From: Prosthecobacter sp.
GTDB taxonomy: Bacteria > Verrucomicrobiota > Verrucomicrobiia > Verrucomicrobiales > Verrucomicrobiaceae
DNA length: 52,874 bases
Assembly: GCF_014879935.1 (NCBI RefSeq)
Contig: NZ_JACSRD010000199.1
Coordinates: 1 to 52,874 of the forward strand
Direction of reading: 5' to 3'
Below, piece by piece: positions 8,444 to 17,200 of the stretch. How positions within the stretch are numbered: the first letter of the stretch is position 1; each line of letters begins with the position of its first letter. The notes beneath the pieces were generated by a model, which was given only the letters and a program-made list of their open reading frames with translations, was not told where the DNA came from and did no database searches. The translations under genes and the position numbers were made by a program.

Positions 8444-9178
8444 ATGACTCCTTCCAAGCGCCTCCTTCCTGCACTCCTGTTCCTCGCCGCCAGCCTTCCC
8501 TGTCTGCCTGCCCGAGGGGCCGGGAAGGACGCCGAGCTTCTCACGGGAATTCAAAAGCTCCGTGAAGCGGGCAGCTACACCTGGCACACGGAGTTGCGCA
8601 TCACGCCGGGCGTCGCCACGCCGGTGGTCATCGATGGCAGCTACAACTCGTCGCAAGGTCTTTACGTCAAGATCACGGCGGAAAAGCACAGCGTGGAGCT
8701 GGCGGCCCGTTCTGGCGTGGTGGTGGCCAGATCCGATGGCGAGTGGCGGCTGGTGAAAAAATTCACGCGTTCTGACCTCGATCATTCCATGATCCGCGGC
8801 TTGGCGGATATGAAGCTGCCGCACATCGACCTGGCGGAGGTGCAGTCCGCGTGGCGGTCCGGCCGGAACAAAACAGCGGGCCTGTTTGAAGGACAAGTGG
8901 GCCTGAATGCGGCGCGGAAACTGGCCACTCTGCTCCTGCAGCAGGCTGGGGCGAGGCTCGACGGACTGTCCGTCAACACCAGCAATGCCGCCATAACGCT
9001 TTCGGGCGGCCTTCCGGATCAACTTGTGATGAACACCCAGTTTTCCGGTGCGCAGGGACCTCTGTCATCCAGGACGGTGCAAGTCGTGCAGACGACTCAA
9101 TTCACGAAGGTCGGCGCCACGGAGGTGCAGATCCCGTTGGAAGCCGAGGCGGTCATCGTCGCAGCACAGATCCGCTGA
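8444..9178 (+). CDS. Exported hypothetical protein
   Basis: This is a 244-residue protein from ATG 8444, chosen because a clear signal peptide follows (MTPSKRLLPALLFLAASLPC, then LPARGAGKDAE). The same frame is open upstream through the 42-bp repeats, but that stretch has no coding character. The mature protein starts GIQKLREAGSYTWHTELRI and contains charged, beta-rich segments such as VVIDGSYNSSQGLYVKIT. I see no catalytic motif, lipobox or membrane span. It resembles small periplasmic or outer-membrane-associated proteins of Verrucomicrobiota of unknown role. It precedes a sulfatase on the same strand by 89 bp and may share its transcript. Confidence 0.7.
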   Translation: MTPSKRLLPALLFLAASLPCLPARGAGKDAELLTGIQKLREAGSYTWHTELRITPGVATPVVIDGSYNSSQGLYVKITAEKHSVELAARSGVVVARSDGEWRLVKKFTRSDLDHSMIRGLADMKLPHIDLAEVQSAWRSGRNKTAGLFEGQVGLNAARKLATLLLQQAGARLDGLSVNTSNAAITLSGGLPDQLVMNTQFSGAQGPLSSRTVQVVQTTQFTKVGATEVQIPLEAEAVIVAAQIR

Positions 9179-9208
9179 TCCGTGCAGAAGCCGCAAGCGC
9201 GGCTGTTT

Positions 9209-9240
9209 CCAGATCCGACACACTCTTTGCTGGAATCTCC
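9209..9240 (+). repeat. Short repeat upstream of sulfatase 1 (copy 1 of 2)
   Basis: The 32-bp segment centred on ATCCGACACAC matches 11997-12028 at 28 of 32 positions. Both copies end a few tens of bases before a sulfatase start codon. It could be a shared leader or promoter element, or a dispersed repeat. Confidence 0.6.
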
Positions 9241-9267
9241 GGCTTGGGAACGCGTTTCACGAAAACC

Positions 9268-11040
9268 ATGCGCCTTCTGGTTTTCCTCTTCGCTCTCTGC
9301 CCTCTGCTCTCCGCTTTCGCGGCGAAGCCGAACATCATTGTCTTCTACACCGACGACCACGGCTTCGCGGATCTCGGCATCCGCGGCATCGAGAAGGATC
9401 TGAAGACGCCGCACCTGGATGCGCTCGCACGCAGCGGCGTGATCGCGAAGCATGGTTACAGCACCGCGCCGCAGTGTGTGCCGTCGCGTGGCGGGCTCAT
9501 GACGGGGCGCTTTCAGGGGCGTTTCGACCTCGATAACAACGGCTCGTCGCTCGACGGCTTCAACAAGCAGACCACCATCGCCACGCGGCTGCAAAACGCG
9601 GGCTATGTGACGGCGCAGTTCGGCAAATGGCACCTCGGGCCGCTGCCGGAGATCACGCGGCATGGCTTCCGGCATGTGTATGCGCAGCACGGCGGGCAAA
9701 GGTTCTCCGCGAACATCACCGCCGATGGCAAAGACCGCCCGATGACCGATCTCGCGCCCGAGGCTTACCACATCGACGGCTGCTCGCAGGCCGCCGCGTC
9801 GATCATCGAGCGCTATCACGAAGAGCCGTTCTTCCTCTACATCGCCTACCGTGCACCGCACACACCGCTCGACGCACCGCAGCACTACAAAGACCGCTTC
9901 CCCGGCGAGATGCCCGAGCGCCGACGCGCCGCGCTCGGCATGCTCAGTGCCGTTGACGACGGCGTGGGCCTCGTCACCAGCACCTTGAAAAAACACGGCC
10001 TCACCGAAAAGACGCTCATCTTCCTCATCGGCGACAACGGTGCGCCGCTGAAGATCCACAAAACCGACTCGCCGCTCGATGGCGATGCCGGTGGCTGGGA
10101 CGGCAGCCTCAACACACCGCTGAATGGCGAAAAAGGCATGCTCGCCGAGGGCGGCATGCATGTGCCCTTTCTCATCGCGTGGCCCGGCACCATCCCCGGC
10201 GGGCAGGTTTACGAGCATCCCGTGAGTTCCCTCGACGTGGCCGCCACGGCCGTTGGAGTCCAGCCTTTAGGCGACTCTGAAAGATCGGCTAAAGCCTCGA
10301 CTCCAACTGACCTCGACGGAGTCAATCTCCTCCCCTACCTCACCGGCGAGAAAAAAGACGCGCCGCATGAATTCCTCGCCTGGCGCTGGATGGCCCAGAG
10401 CGCCATCCGCGATGGAAACTGGAAACTCCTGCGCGGTGGCGACCGCGAATACCTCTACGACCTCGCCACCGATCTCGAAGAGAAGCACAACCTCGCGTCG
10501 CAGCATCCCGAGATCGCCACGCGACTCCGCGCGAAGCTCACCTCGTGGTGCGCCGAGCTCACGCCGCCCGGCCTCGCGCTCGGCCCCATGGCCGCGACAT
10601 GGAATGACTACTTCGACTTCTACCTCGAAGGCAAACCCGCGCCGAAACCCGCCGCCAAAACCGAGTCCGACACCGCCGCCACACGCGGCTGGCTCGCCCG
10701 CGGCGGCAGCTTGACCGCGAAAGACGACGTCCTCGTGCTCACACCCGACAAACAAGCCAAAGGCTGCTTCATCACCCGCAGCCAGATCAACCTCAGCCCG
10801 CCCGCCGCCATCCATCTCACCCTCAAAATCACCGCCTCCGGCCCTGCCGCCATCGCCTGGCGCAACGACGGCGATAAAGACTTCCTCCCCGCCAACCGCC
10901 TCACCTTCCAACTCCAATCCACCACCGACTGGCAAACCCACACCCTCAACCTCCCCACCACCGCCCGCGTCATCCATGTGCGCGTCCATCTCCCCGGCGC
11001 GGCCGAGATCCGGGAGATTGAGTTGAAGGCGGGGAAGTGA
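9268..11040 (+). CDS. Secreted sulfatase, cysteine type, with C-terminal extension (sulfatase 1)
   Basis: The 590-residue protein hydrolyses a sulfate ester, presumably on a polysaccharide, outside the cytoplasm. ATG 9268 gives a clean signal peptide (MRLLVFLFALCPLLSAFAA). The catalytic set is complete: metal ligands D29 and D30 in YTDDHG, formylglycine motif C70 in CVPSRGGLMTGR, GKWHLG, and the second metal pair in IGDNGAP. Conversion of C70 needs a formylglycine-generating enzyme not in this window. After the sulfatase core come about 130 residues (from PKPAAKTESD) that look like a beta-sandwich and match the extension of sulfatase 2. Residues 329-347 ([18 protein letters not shown] plus the preceding V) are encoded by a 56-bp palindromic repeat inserted in frame, at a loop just before DLDGVNLLPYL. 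Confidence 0.93.
   Translation: MRLLVFLFALCPLLSAFAAKPNIIVFYTDDHGFADLGIRGIEKDLKTPHLDALARSGVIAKHGYSTAPQCVPSRGGLMTGRFQGRFDLDNNGSSLDGFNKQTTIATRLQNAGYVTAQFGKWHLGPLPEITRHGFRHVYAQHGGQRFSANITADGKDRPMTDLAPEAYHIDGCSQAAASIIERYHEEPFFLYIAYRAPHTPLDAPQHYKDRFPGEMPERRRAALGMLSAVDDGVGLVTSTLKKHGLTEKTLIFLIGDNGAPLKIHKTDSPLDGDAGGWDGSLNTPLNGEKGMLAEGGMHVPFLIAWPGTIPGGQVYEHPVSSLDVAATAVGVQPLGDSERSAKASTPTDLDGVNLLPYLTGEKKDAPHEFLAWRWMAQSAIRDGNWKLLRGGDREYLYDLATDLEEKHNLASQHPEIATRLRAKLTSWCAELTPPGLALGPMAATWNDYFDFYLEGKPAPKPAAKTESDTAATRGWLARGGSLTAKDDVLVLTPDKQAKGCFITRSQINLSPPAAIHLTLKITASGPAAIAWRNDGDKDFLPANRLTFQLQSTTDWQTHTLNLPTTARVIHVRVHLPGAAEIREIELKAGK
10252..10307 (+). repeat. 56-bp palindromic element inside sulfatase 1 (copy 1)
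   Basis: The sequence begins GTTGGAGTC and ends GACTCCAAC. The two 23-base arms pair with only three mismatches around a 10-base loop (CTCTGAAAGA). It is identical over all 56 bases to 13124-13179. It is read in the frame starting V-G-V-Q-P-L, so it adds about 19 codons without breaking the gene. Confidence 0.95.
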
Positions 11041-11118
11041 TACCTGATTGTGTGTCGATTGATGGTAAGCTGCAAAGCACACTACCCCACATTTCAGCTC
11101 TTTATTTTCGAACAAGTT

Positions 11119-11580
11119 ATGTTCCCCACTGTTAGCTGTCCTATCTGTTCGAAGAGTCAACCGGGCCCATTTCCCCTTGATGGTTGTTCATGTGGATTTT
11201 CACTTTCGGGCCTAGCTGGGCTCGGTCAGTCAACTTTTCAGATCAAGAAAGACCCACAGCATCGAGACATAATTTATGGAAGAAATGTCCAGCTCTACAA
11301 AAAGCAGATCAACACATCCTTCGACTATTACGGCGTCGAAAATTTGGTCCAGATTGTCGATTACGCTCTTACTTACGGTGATAAACGGACGATCAAAGAT
11401 GTGCGAGGCGGGAAGGAAAAAGAAACCGAGGTCATTGTATCTTATATTCCCAATGTAATCGGTTCAGGGGTTTTGGAGACACAGAGTCAGTTCGTTTATC
11501 CATGCTCTGGGATCTGTTTAATGTCACCTCAAAGCATTAGCGGGTTCGATCACTCATTTGCTGTTTTGGATACTTGGTGA
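11119..11580 (+). CDS. Hypothetical zinc-ribbon-like protein, low GC
   Basis: The 153-residue protein starts at ATG 11119 (MFPTVSCPICSKSQPGPF). Upstream GTG 11050 and ATG 11062 are also in frame, but their extra residues look non-coding. A CPIC...CSCGF pair near the N-terminus suggests a small zinc ribbon. The rest (IKKDPQHRDIIYGRNVQLYK) is soluble and unlike any family I know. Its base composition is much more AT-rich than that of the flanking sulfatases, which suggests recent acquisition. It may be connected with the small antisense gene that follows. Confidence 0.55.
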   Translation: MFPTVSCPICSKSQPGPFPLDGCSCGFSLSGLAGLGQSTFQIKKDPQHRDIIYGRNVQLYKKQINTSFDYYGVENLVQIVDYALTYGDKRTIKDVRGGKEKETEVIVSYIPNVIGSGVLETQSQFVYPCSGICLMSPQSISGFDHSFAVLDTW

Positions 11581-11729
11581 CAACGAAGTTTGCTAACGAA
11601 AGTTCATCCTGCCGTTTTTGTTCAAAAACGACTCTTTTTGGAGTGGGCATATGCTCTGAATGCCTCTCAAAAAATGGGAACCAGTGGCAAAATTTTATTG
11701 ATCCTACCTATTCAGTTGTCCTTTGAAGA

Positions 11730-11924
11730 TCAAAGCTCAGGAAGTTTCAACAAGGCGGGTGGCTCGATCCGGGCGAGTGTCGCGCGAATCCTCTCCACCG
11801 GCACTGGTTCGCCCTCGAAGGCCATGCTCCGCGCCACATCCTGCGGGATCGACTCCCACTTGCGGCGCAGTTTCTCCTCCGGCGTGAGGCTCCGCCAGTG
11901 GGTGATGTTTTCCTTCCAAGTCAT
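11730..11924 (-). CDS. Small hypothetical protein (64 residues)
   Basis: ATG 11924 gives [20 protein letters not shown] followed by [20 protein letters not shown] and a leucine/proline-rich end. The composition is that of a real, highly charged helical protein, and codon use matches the GC-rich host. I do not recognise a family. The segment [19 protein letters not shown] looks like a conserved motif from small verrucomicrobial proteins. It runs opposite to both neighbouring sulfatases. The frame is open further upstream to 12092, but that part overlaps repeats and the sulfatase 2 start. Confidence 0.5.
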   Translation of the reverse strand: MTWKENITHWRSLTPEEKLRRKWESIPQDVARSMAFEGEPVPVERIRATLARIEPPALLKLPEL

Positions 11925-11996
11925 GCGGCATAGGTAACGGCAGTTCGCCCGTCCGGCAAGAATGCTTTCGTTCGTGGCTGATTGCCAGTTCCTTCT

Positions 11997-12028
11997 CCAA
12001 ATCCGACACACACTTTGCCGGAAGCTCC
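11997..12028 (+). repeat. Short repeat upstream of sulfatase 2 (copy 2 of 2)
   Basis: Partner of 9209-9240, with 28 of 32 bases the same. It ends 27 bp before the sulfatase 2 start. Confidence 0.6.
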
Positions 12029-12055
12029 CGTCCTCCGCTTCGTTCACCCACCGCC

Positions 12056-13999
12056 ATGCTACGCCGACTCGCCTTCCTGCTCGTTTCGTCATTCGCCATT
12101 CCTCATTCGTCCTTTTCGGCGCAGCCGAACATCCTCGTCATCCTCGCGGACGATCTCGGCTGGAGTGACACGACGCTTTACGGCACGACGACGTTTTACC
12201 AGACGCCGAACGTCGAACGGCTGGCGAAGCGCGGGATGACCTTCACGCGGGCGTATTCGGCGAGTCCGCTGTGCTCGCCGACTCGGTCGGCGTTGCTGAC
12301 GGGGCAGAGTCCGGCGCGCACGGGCATCACGACGCCGAATTGCCATCTGCCACAGGTCACGCTGGAGACCACGATGCCGAAAACGGCCCCGCCGAACCAA
12401 AAAGCCATCCAGCCAAGCCCGCCGACGCGGTTGAAGACGGAGTATCGCACGCTGGCGGAGACGCTGAAGGACGCGGGCTATGCCACGGCGCATTTCGGCA
12501 AGTGGCATCTCGGGCCGGAGCCGTATTCGCCGCTGCAGCAGGGCTTTGATTTTGATCTGCCGCATCATCCGGGGCCGGGGCCTGCGGGCAGTTTTGTCGC
12601 GCCGTGGAAGTTTGCGAACTTCAAAGAGAAGTCACCCGGCGAGCACATCGAGGACCGCATGGCGGTGGAAGCCGTGGCGTGGATGGAGCAGCAGAAGGAG
12701 AAGCCGTTTTACCTGAACTACTGGATGTTCAGCGTGCACGCGCCCTTTGACGCGAAGAAGGCGAACATCGAGAAGCATCGCGCCCGCATCGACCCGAAGG
12801 ACGCGCAACGCAGCCCCACCTACGCCGCGATGATCCAAAGCATGGACGACGCCATCGGCACGCTGCTCGATGGTCTCGACCGTCTCGGCATCGCCGACGA
12901 CACGATCATCCTCTTCACCGCCGACAACGGCGGCAACATGTATAACGAAGTCGATGGCACCACGCCCACCAGCAACCGCCCGCTGCGCGGTGGCAAGGCG
13001 ACGATGTTTGAAGGCGGCACGCGCGTGCCCTGCGTGGTTGTTTGGCCGGGAATGACAGCGCCGGGGAGTCGGAGTGATGCCATCATCCAGAGCGAAGATT
13101 TTTATCCGACGTTGATAGCCGGTGTTGGAGTCCAGCCTTTAGGCGACTCTGAAAGATCGGCTAAAGCCTCGACTCCAACGCAGCGATTCGATGGTCACAG
13201 CATTCTTCCGGCGCTGAAAGGCGATTCGCTAGCTGGCAAAGCGGTCTTCCAATACTTCCCGCACAATCCCGGCGTGCCGGATTGGCTGCCACCAGCCGTT
13301 TCGGTGCATCGCGATGACTGGAAGCTCATCCGCATCTTCCACGGCGGCGAAAACGGCGCGCATCGTCATCTGCTCTTCAACCTTCGCGACGATCTCGGCG
13401 AGAAAAACAACCTCGCGGCGCAGAAGCACGAGCTCGTGGCTGAACTCGATGCCTTGATTGAATCCTTCCTCGCCGACACGAAAGCCGTCGTGCCCGTGCC
13501 GAACCCAAAATTCGATCCTGCTCAGTATCATCCCGAGCTCGAAGGCAAATCGCAGCCGAAGGGCAAAGCCAAAACGCCCGCGAAGTCCGCCGCCAAAGGC
13601 AAGGACGATGGCGATCCCGCGCTGCAAGGCTGGAAGGCTCGCGATTGCCAAGCCGCGGTTAAAGACGGCATCCTGCGCATCACGAACATCGGCTCCGAAT
13701 GCTTCCTCGGCTTCTCCGCCGGCAAACACAGCGGCCCCACAACCGCGAAATTCCGTATCAAGGCCAAAGGCGGCTTCAGCCACTTCGACTGGCTGCCAGG
13801 CGGTGTTGGCAGCAAAGAGCAGCGCGTCGATTTCACGCTCAAAGGCGGCGATTGGGAAGAAATCACCGTCGAACTGCCCGCCGAAGGCCCGCTGGGCATC
13901 GTGCGCCTGTATTTGCCGATGCAGGAGAAGGCGGTGGAGATCGACTGGATTGAGATCTCTTCGAAGAATGGCTCCAAGGCGACGCGGACCGCTTTTTGA
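12056..13999 (+). CDS. Secreted sulfatase, cysteine type, with C-terminal extension (sulfatase 2)
   Basis: The protein has 647 residues and a signal peptide, [20 protein letters not shown]. The active site is complete: D32 and D33 in [10 protein letters not shown]73 in [18 protein letters not shown], and TADNGGN for the second metal pair. It belongs to the arylsulfatase A-like group acting on polysaccharide sulfates. After the core comes a lysine/alanine linker ([16 protein letters not shown]), then a beta-rich domain of about 120 residues related to that of sulfatase 1. That domain may bind carbohydrate. Residues 357-375 are encoded by the same 56-bp palindromic element as in sulfatase 1, at the equivalent loop before [14 protein letters not shown]. 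Part of the signal peptide matches a dispersed repeat. Confidence 0.93.
   Translation: MLRRLAFLLVSSFAIPHSSFSAQPNILVILADDLGWSDTTLYGTTTFYQTPNVERLAKRGMTFTRAYSASPLCSPTRSALLTGQSPARTGITTPNCHLPQVTLETTMPKTAPPNQKAIQPSPPTRLKTEYRTLAETLKDAGYATAHFGKWHLGPEPYSPLQQGFDFDLPHHPGPGPAGSFVAPWKFANFKEKSPGEHIEDRMAVEAVAWMEQQKEKPFYLNYWMFSVHAPFDAKKANIEKHRARIDPKDAQRSPTYAAMIQSMDDAIGTLLDGLDRLGIADDTIILFTADNGGNMYNEVDGTTPTSNRPLRGGKATMFEGGTRVPCVVVWPGMTAPGSRSDAIIQSEDFYPTLIAGVGVQPLGDSERSAKASTPTQRFDGHSILPALKGDSLAGKAVFQYFPHNPGVPDWLPPAVSVHRDDWKLIRIFHGGENGAHRHLLFNLRDDLGEKNNLAAQKHELVAELDALIESFLADTKAVVPVPNPKFDPAQYHPELEGKSQPKGKAKTPAKSAAKGKDDGDPALQGWKARDCQAAVKDGILRITNIGSECFLGFSAGKHSGPTTAKFRIKAKGGFSHFDWLPGGVGSKEQRVDFTLKGGDWEEITVELPAEGPLGIVRLYLPMQEKAVEIDWIEISSKNGSKATRTAF
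12086..12116 (+). repeat. Dispersed repeat encoding part of the sulfatase 2 signal peptide
   Basis: The stretch contains TTTCGTCATTCGCCATTCC and then TCATTCGTCC, the same building blocks as the intergenic repeats at 6207-6316 and 33929-33985. Read in frame it encodes [10 protein letters not shown], the hydrophobic tail of the signal peptide. Confidence 0.6.
13124..13179 (+). repeat. 56-bp palindromic element inside sulfatase 2 (copy 2)
   Basis: Identical to 10252-10307 and read in the same codon phase. The divergent surrounding sulfatase sequence shows that the identity stops at the element borders. Confidence 0.95.
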
Positions 14000-14029
14000 G
14001 CCGTCACAGGAGTTTTCAAACATGAGGCT

Positions 14030-14051
14030 GAACGAGTTAGAAAACTCGTTC
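14030..14051. terminator. Hairpin downstream of sulfatase 2
   Basis: GAACGAGTT, then AGAA, then AACTCGTTC makes a perfect 9-bp stem with a 4-base loop, starting 31 bp after the sulfatase stop. No T-run follows, so it may be a palindromic repeat and not a strict intrinsic terminator. A smaller palindrome, TTTAGGCGGCTAAA, lies at 14108-14121. Confidence 0.5.
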
Positions 14052-14148
14052 TACGTCGTTTGGGTGAGGGAGAGACTGAGTTCGGGATCATAAGGACTAA
14101 ATATTGATTTAGGCGGCTAAAAATGCGGCAGGGGGCTGAGAATCAGTC

Positions 14149-14178
14149 TTGTCACGATTGACGTCGATTCGTTATAAC
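14149..14178 (+). promoter_or_regulatory. Candidate sigma70-type promoter of the giant M36 gene
   Basis: TTGTCA at 14149-14154 and TATAAC at 14173-14178 are 18 bp apart, ending 24 bp before ATG 14203. GGAG at 14196-14199 is a well-placed ribosome-binding site, which supports ATG 14203 over the open TTG at 14149. The assignment rests on pattern alone. Confidence 0.4.
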
Positions 14179-14202
14179 CGGCTGGCTATTCCTTCGGAGC
14201 TC

Positions 14203-17200
14203 ATGCAAAAGCGTCTTATTCCACTTCTCGTTTCAGCGGGTTTTCTTGTTGTGATTCTGCTCCTGAGCAGTTCGCCGGAGGAAATCGGAAAGGCAGATGA
14301 CGAAGGCCTGTCTGCGAATCCGGTGCCAGCGAGTCTTTCCAAAGCCGAAACGAGCCAGATGTCATTGCGGAAGGACGATGGTCCTTTGGAGGACCTGGAT
14401 GTTCGATCGAAACGGGTGATTCCGGCTGGGGTGGATGACAAACGGGCAAAAGCGATGGAGTCGCTGCGCTCTGAAGTGTCGGGAGTGCAGGTGGATTTTG
14501 ATCCGGTGACGCGGACGCCGAAATGGATTGGCTCCCTTGCGAAGTTGCTCACGGGGCCGCAGGAGTCAGCGGCAGCGAAGGATGCGGACGTGCCGGTGCG
14601 TGTGTTCATCGATGCGCATCGGGAGGTGTTCGGGCACGGTGCGGAGAGTCTCGACAAGGCCAGGCGGGTGACGGATTACTCAACGCAACGTGGACCGTCA
14701 CGGAAGGTGGTGTGGCACCAGCAGCACGAGGGGATCGACATCTTTGAGGCCGTCCTCCAGGCGAATCTGACGACAAAGTCCGAGTTGATCAACATCGGCA
14801 GCCAGTTCGTGATGCAGCCGGAGAGCGCGGTGACAGGCGGTTCGGCTCCTGTGGTCGCCGTGGAGCAGGCGGTGGCGGCAGCGGGGCAGAATGTGGGCGA
14901 AAAAATGACTGCGGAGAGCGTGCGGCCGATGGGGCCGCCGGCGGCACAACCTGACCGGAGGCAGCAGTTTCGCGCGGCGATGCTGACCGATGCGGACGCG
15001 AAATTGACGTGGCTGCCGATGAATGAGAGCAGCATGCGCCTGGCCTGGGACGTGACTTTGACAAGCCGAAGCCGGGCAGAGATGTATCGTGTGCTGGTGG
15101 ATGCGGCGAACGGCGAGGTACTGGTGCGGCAGGCGATGACGGCCTACATCAGTGACGCCTCCTACCGTGTCTTCACGGCGGAGAGCCCCACGCCGATGTC
15201 TCCCGGGCATGAAAAGCCCTCCAGCCTCCAGCCGCTGCCCGTGAATCGAGTCCTGCTGACGACACCTGCGCTGAACACGACGGCATCCCCGAACGGCTGG
15301 ATCAATGACGGCGGGAACATCACCAGCGGAAACAACACCGACGCCTACACCGACACGAACGCGGATGACGCGGCCGATCTGCCACGCACGACGGGCACGG
15401 GCCGTGTGTTCGACTTTCCTTATGACCTGACGCAGGAACCGGCGAACTTCAAAGACGCCTCGGTGACGCAGCTCTTCTACTGGTCGAATTTCATGCACGA
15501 CCGGATGTATGAGCTCGGTTTCACGGAGGCGGCGGGGAATTTCCAGACCGACAACTTTGGCCGTGGCGGCGTGGGCAATGATCCGGTGAATTCCGAGGCG
15601 CAGGACGGCAGTGGCACCAACAACGCGAACTTTTCCACGCCGGTGGATGGCGGCCGCGGGCGCATGCAGATGTACAACTGGACCAGCCCGACGCCGGATC
15701 GCGATGGCTCCTTCGAGGCGGAGGTGGTGCTGCATGAATATGGCCACGGCGTGAGCAATCGCCTCGTGGGTGGTCCCTCGGTGACGATCTCCGCGCTTTC
15801 ATCCCGGGGCATGGGCGAGGGCTGGAGCGATTTCTACGGCCAGGCGCTTACCGCCCAGGCCTCTGACAATCCGCACGGGAACTGGTCGCGTGCGGCGTGG
15901 AGCCGGTATCTGACCAGCGGCTGGTACTCCGACAACTACTACTACGGGGCGCGGCGCTACAGCTACAGCACGGACATGCTCAAGAATCCGCATACCTTGA
16001 AGGACATCGACCCCAATCAGGTGGACTGGCACACGAGCGTGCCGCGCAATCCGACCTACGCGGCGACGCAGGACGCGACCCAGGTGCACTACCAGGGCAC
16101 GGTCTGGTGCGTGGCGCTGTGGGATGTGCGGACGAATCTGATCCTGAAGCACGGCTTCGCCACCGGGAATGAGCGGGCGCTTTTCCTGGTGACCGAGGGC
16201 ATGAAATACACGGCGGCGAACCCGAACTTCATCCAGGCCCGCGATGGCATCCTGCAGGCCGCGATGGTGAACCATCCAGGAGATCTGGGCGAGGTGTGGA
16301 CGGCGTTTGCGAAGCGTGGGATGGGTGATGGTGCCACGGCACCTGCCAGCAGCACGACGACGGGCATTGTGGAGCAGTATGATGTGCCGGACAGCCTGGA
16401 AATCAGCGACCGCAGCGGCTGGAACATCGAGGGGAACAAAGGCGGGCCGTTTTCGCCGTCGGCAAAGACGCTCACCTTGAGCAACGACGGCGCCTCCACG
16501 ATCAACTGGAGCTCGAATCCAGGCGTTCCATGGCTGAGCGTGAGTCCCGCCAGCGGATCGCTGGCGCCCGGAGCGAATGTGATCGTGACGGTGACGACCC
16601 AGGCAAACACGGTGGCACCTGGTTTCCACAGCACAAACCTCGTTTTCACGAACGCGGGCACGAGCTTCAACCAGCCGGTCGGGGTGCGGCTGTATGTGAC
16701 GCCGCCGGTGGCGGTGAGTTTTGATCTGAACTCCGACCCTGGCTGGACCACCACTGGTGAGTGGGCCTACGGAACACCTGGCGGCAATGGAGGCAGCGCA
16801 GGCGGTGGCGCAGGCAATGCCGATCCGACGGGCGGCGCAACTGGGAGCAGTGTGTTCGGCGTGAATCTGGCGGGAAACGCCGCGACTACGGTCGGCGGCC
16901 CGTTTTACCTCACCAGCACGCCGGTGAACCTTTCGGCGCGGAGGGCCACACGTCTGCGGTTCAAGCGCTGGCTCAATACGAACGTGCTCAGCAGCACGCG
17001 CGTGACGGTGGAGGTGAGCACGGATGGAACGACGTGGAGGGAGGTGTTTGTGAATCCTGGCACGGCCATCACGGACAATGCCTGGCAGACGATGGAGTAT
17101 GACATCTCCTCCATGGCCGACCAGCAGCCGGCGGTGCAGGTGCGTTGGAGTTGTCGAAACGTGACCGCCAGCACGGCCTATTCGGGCTGGAACATCGACG

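Noticed and set aside
14149..14202. TTG start of the giant gene
   Set aside because: The TTG falls on a likely -35 box, while ATG 14203 has GGAG at the right distance and begins the signal sequence.
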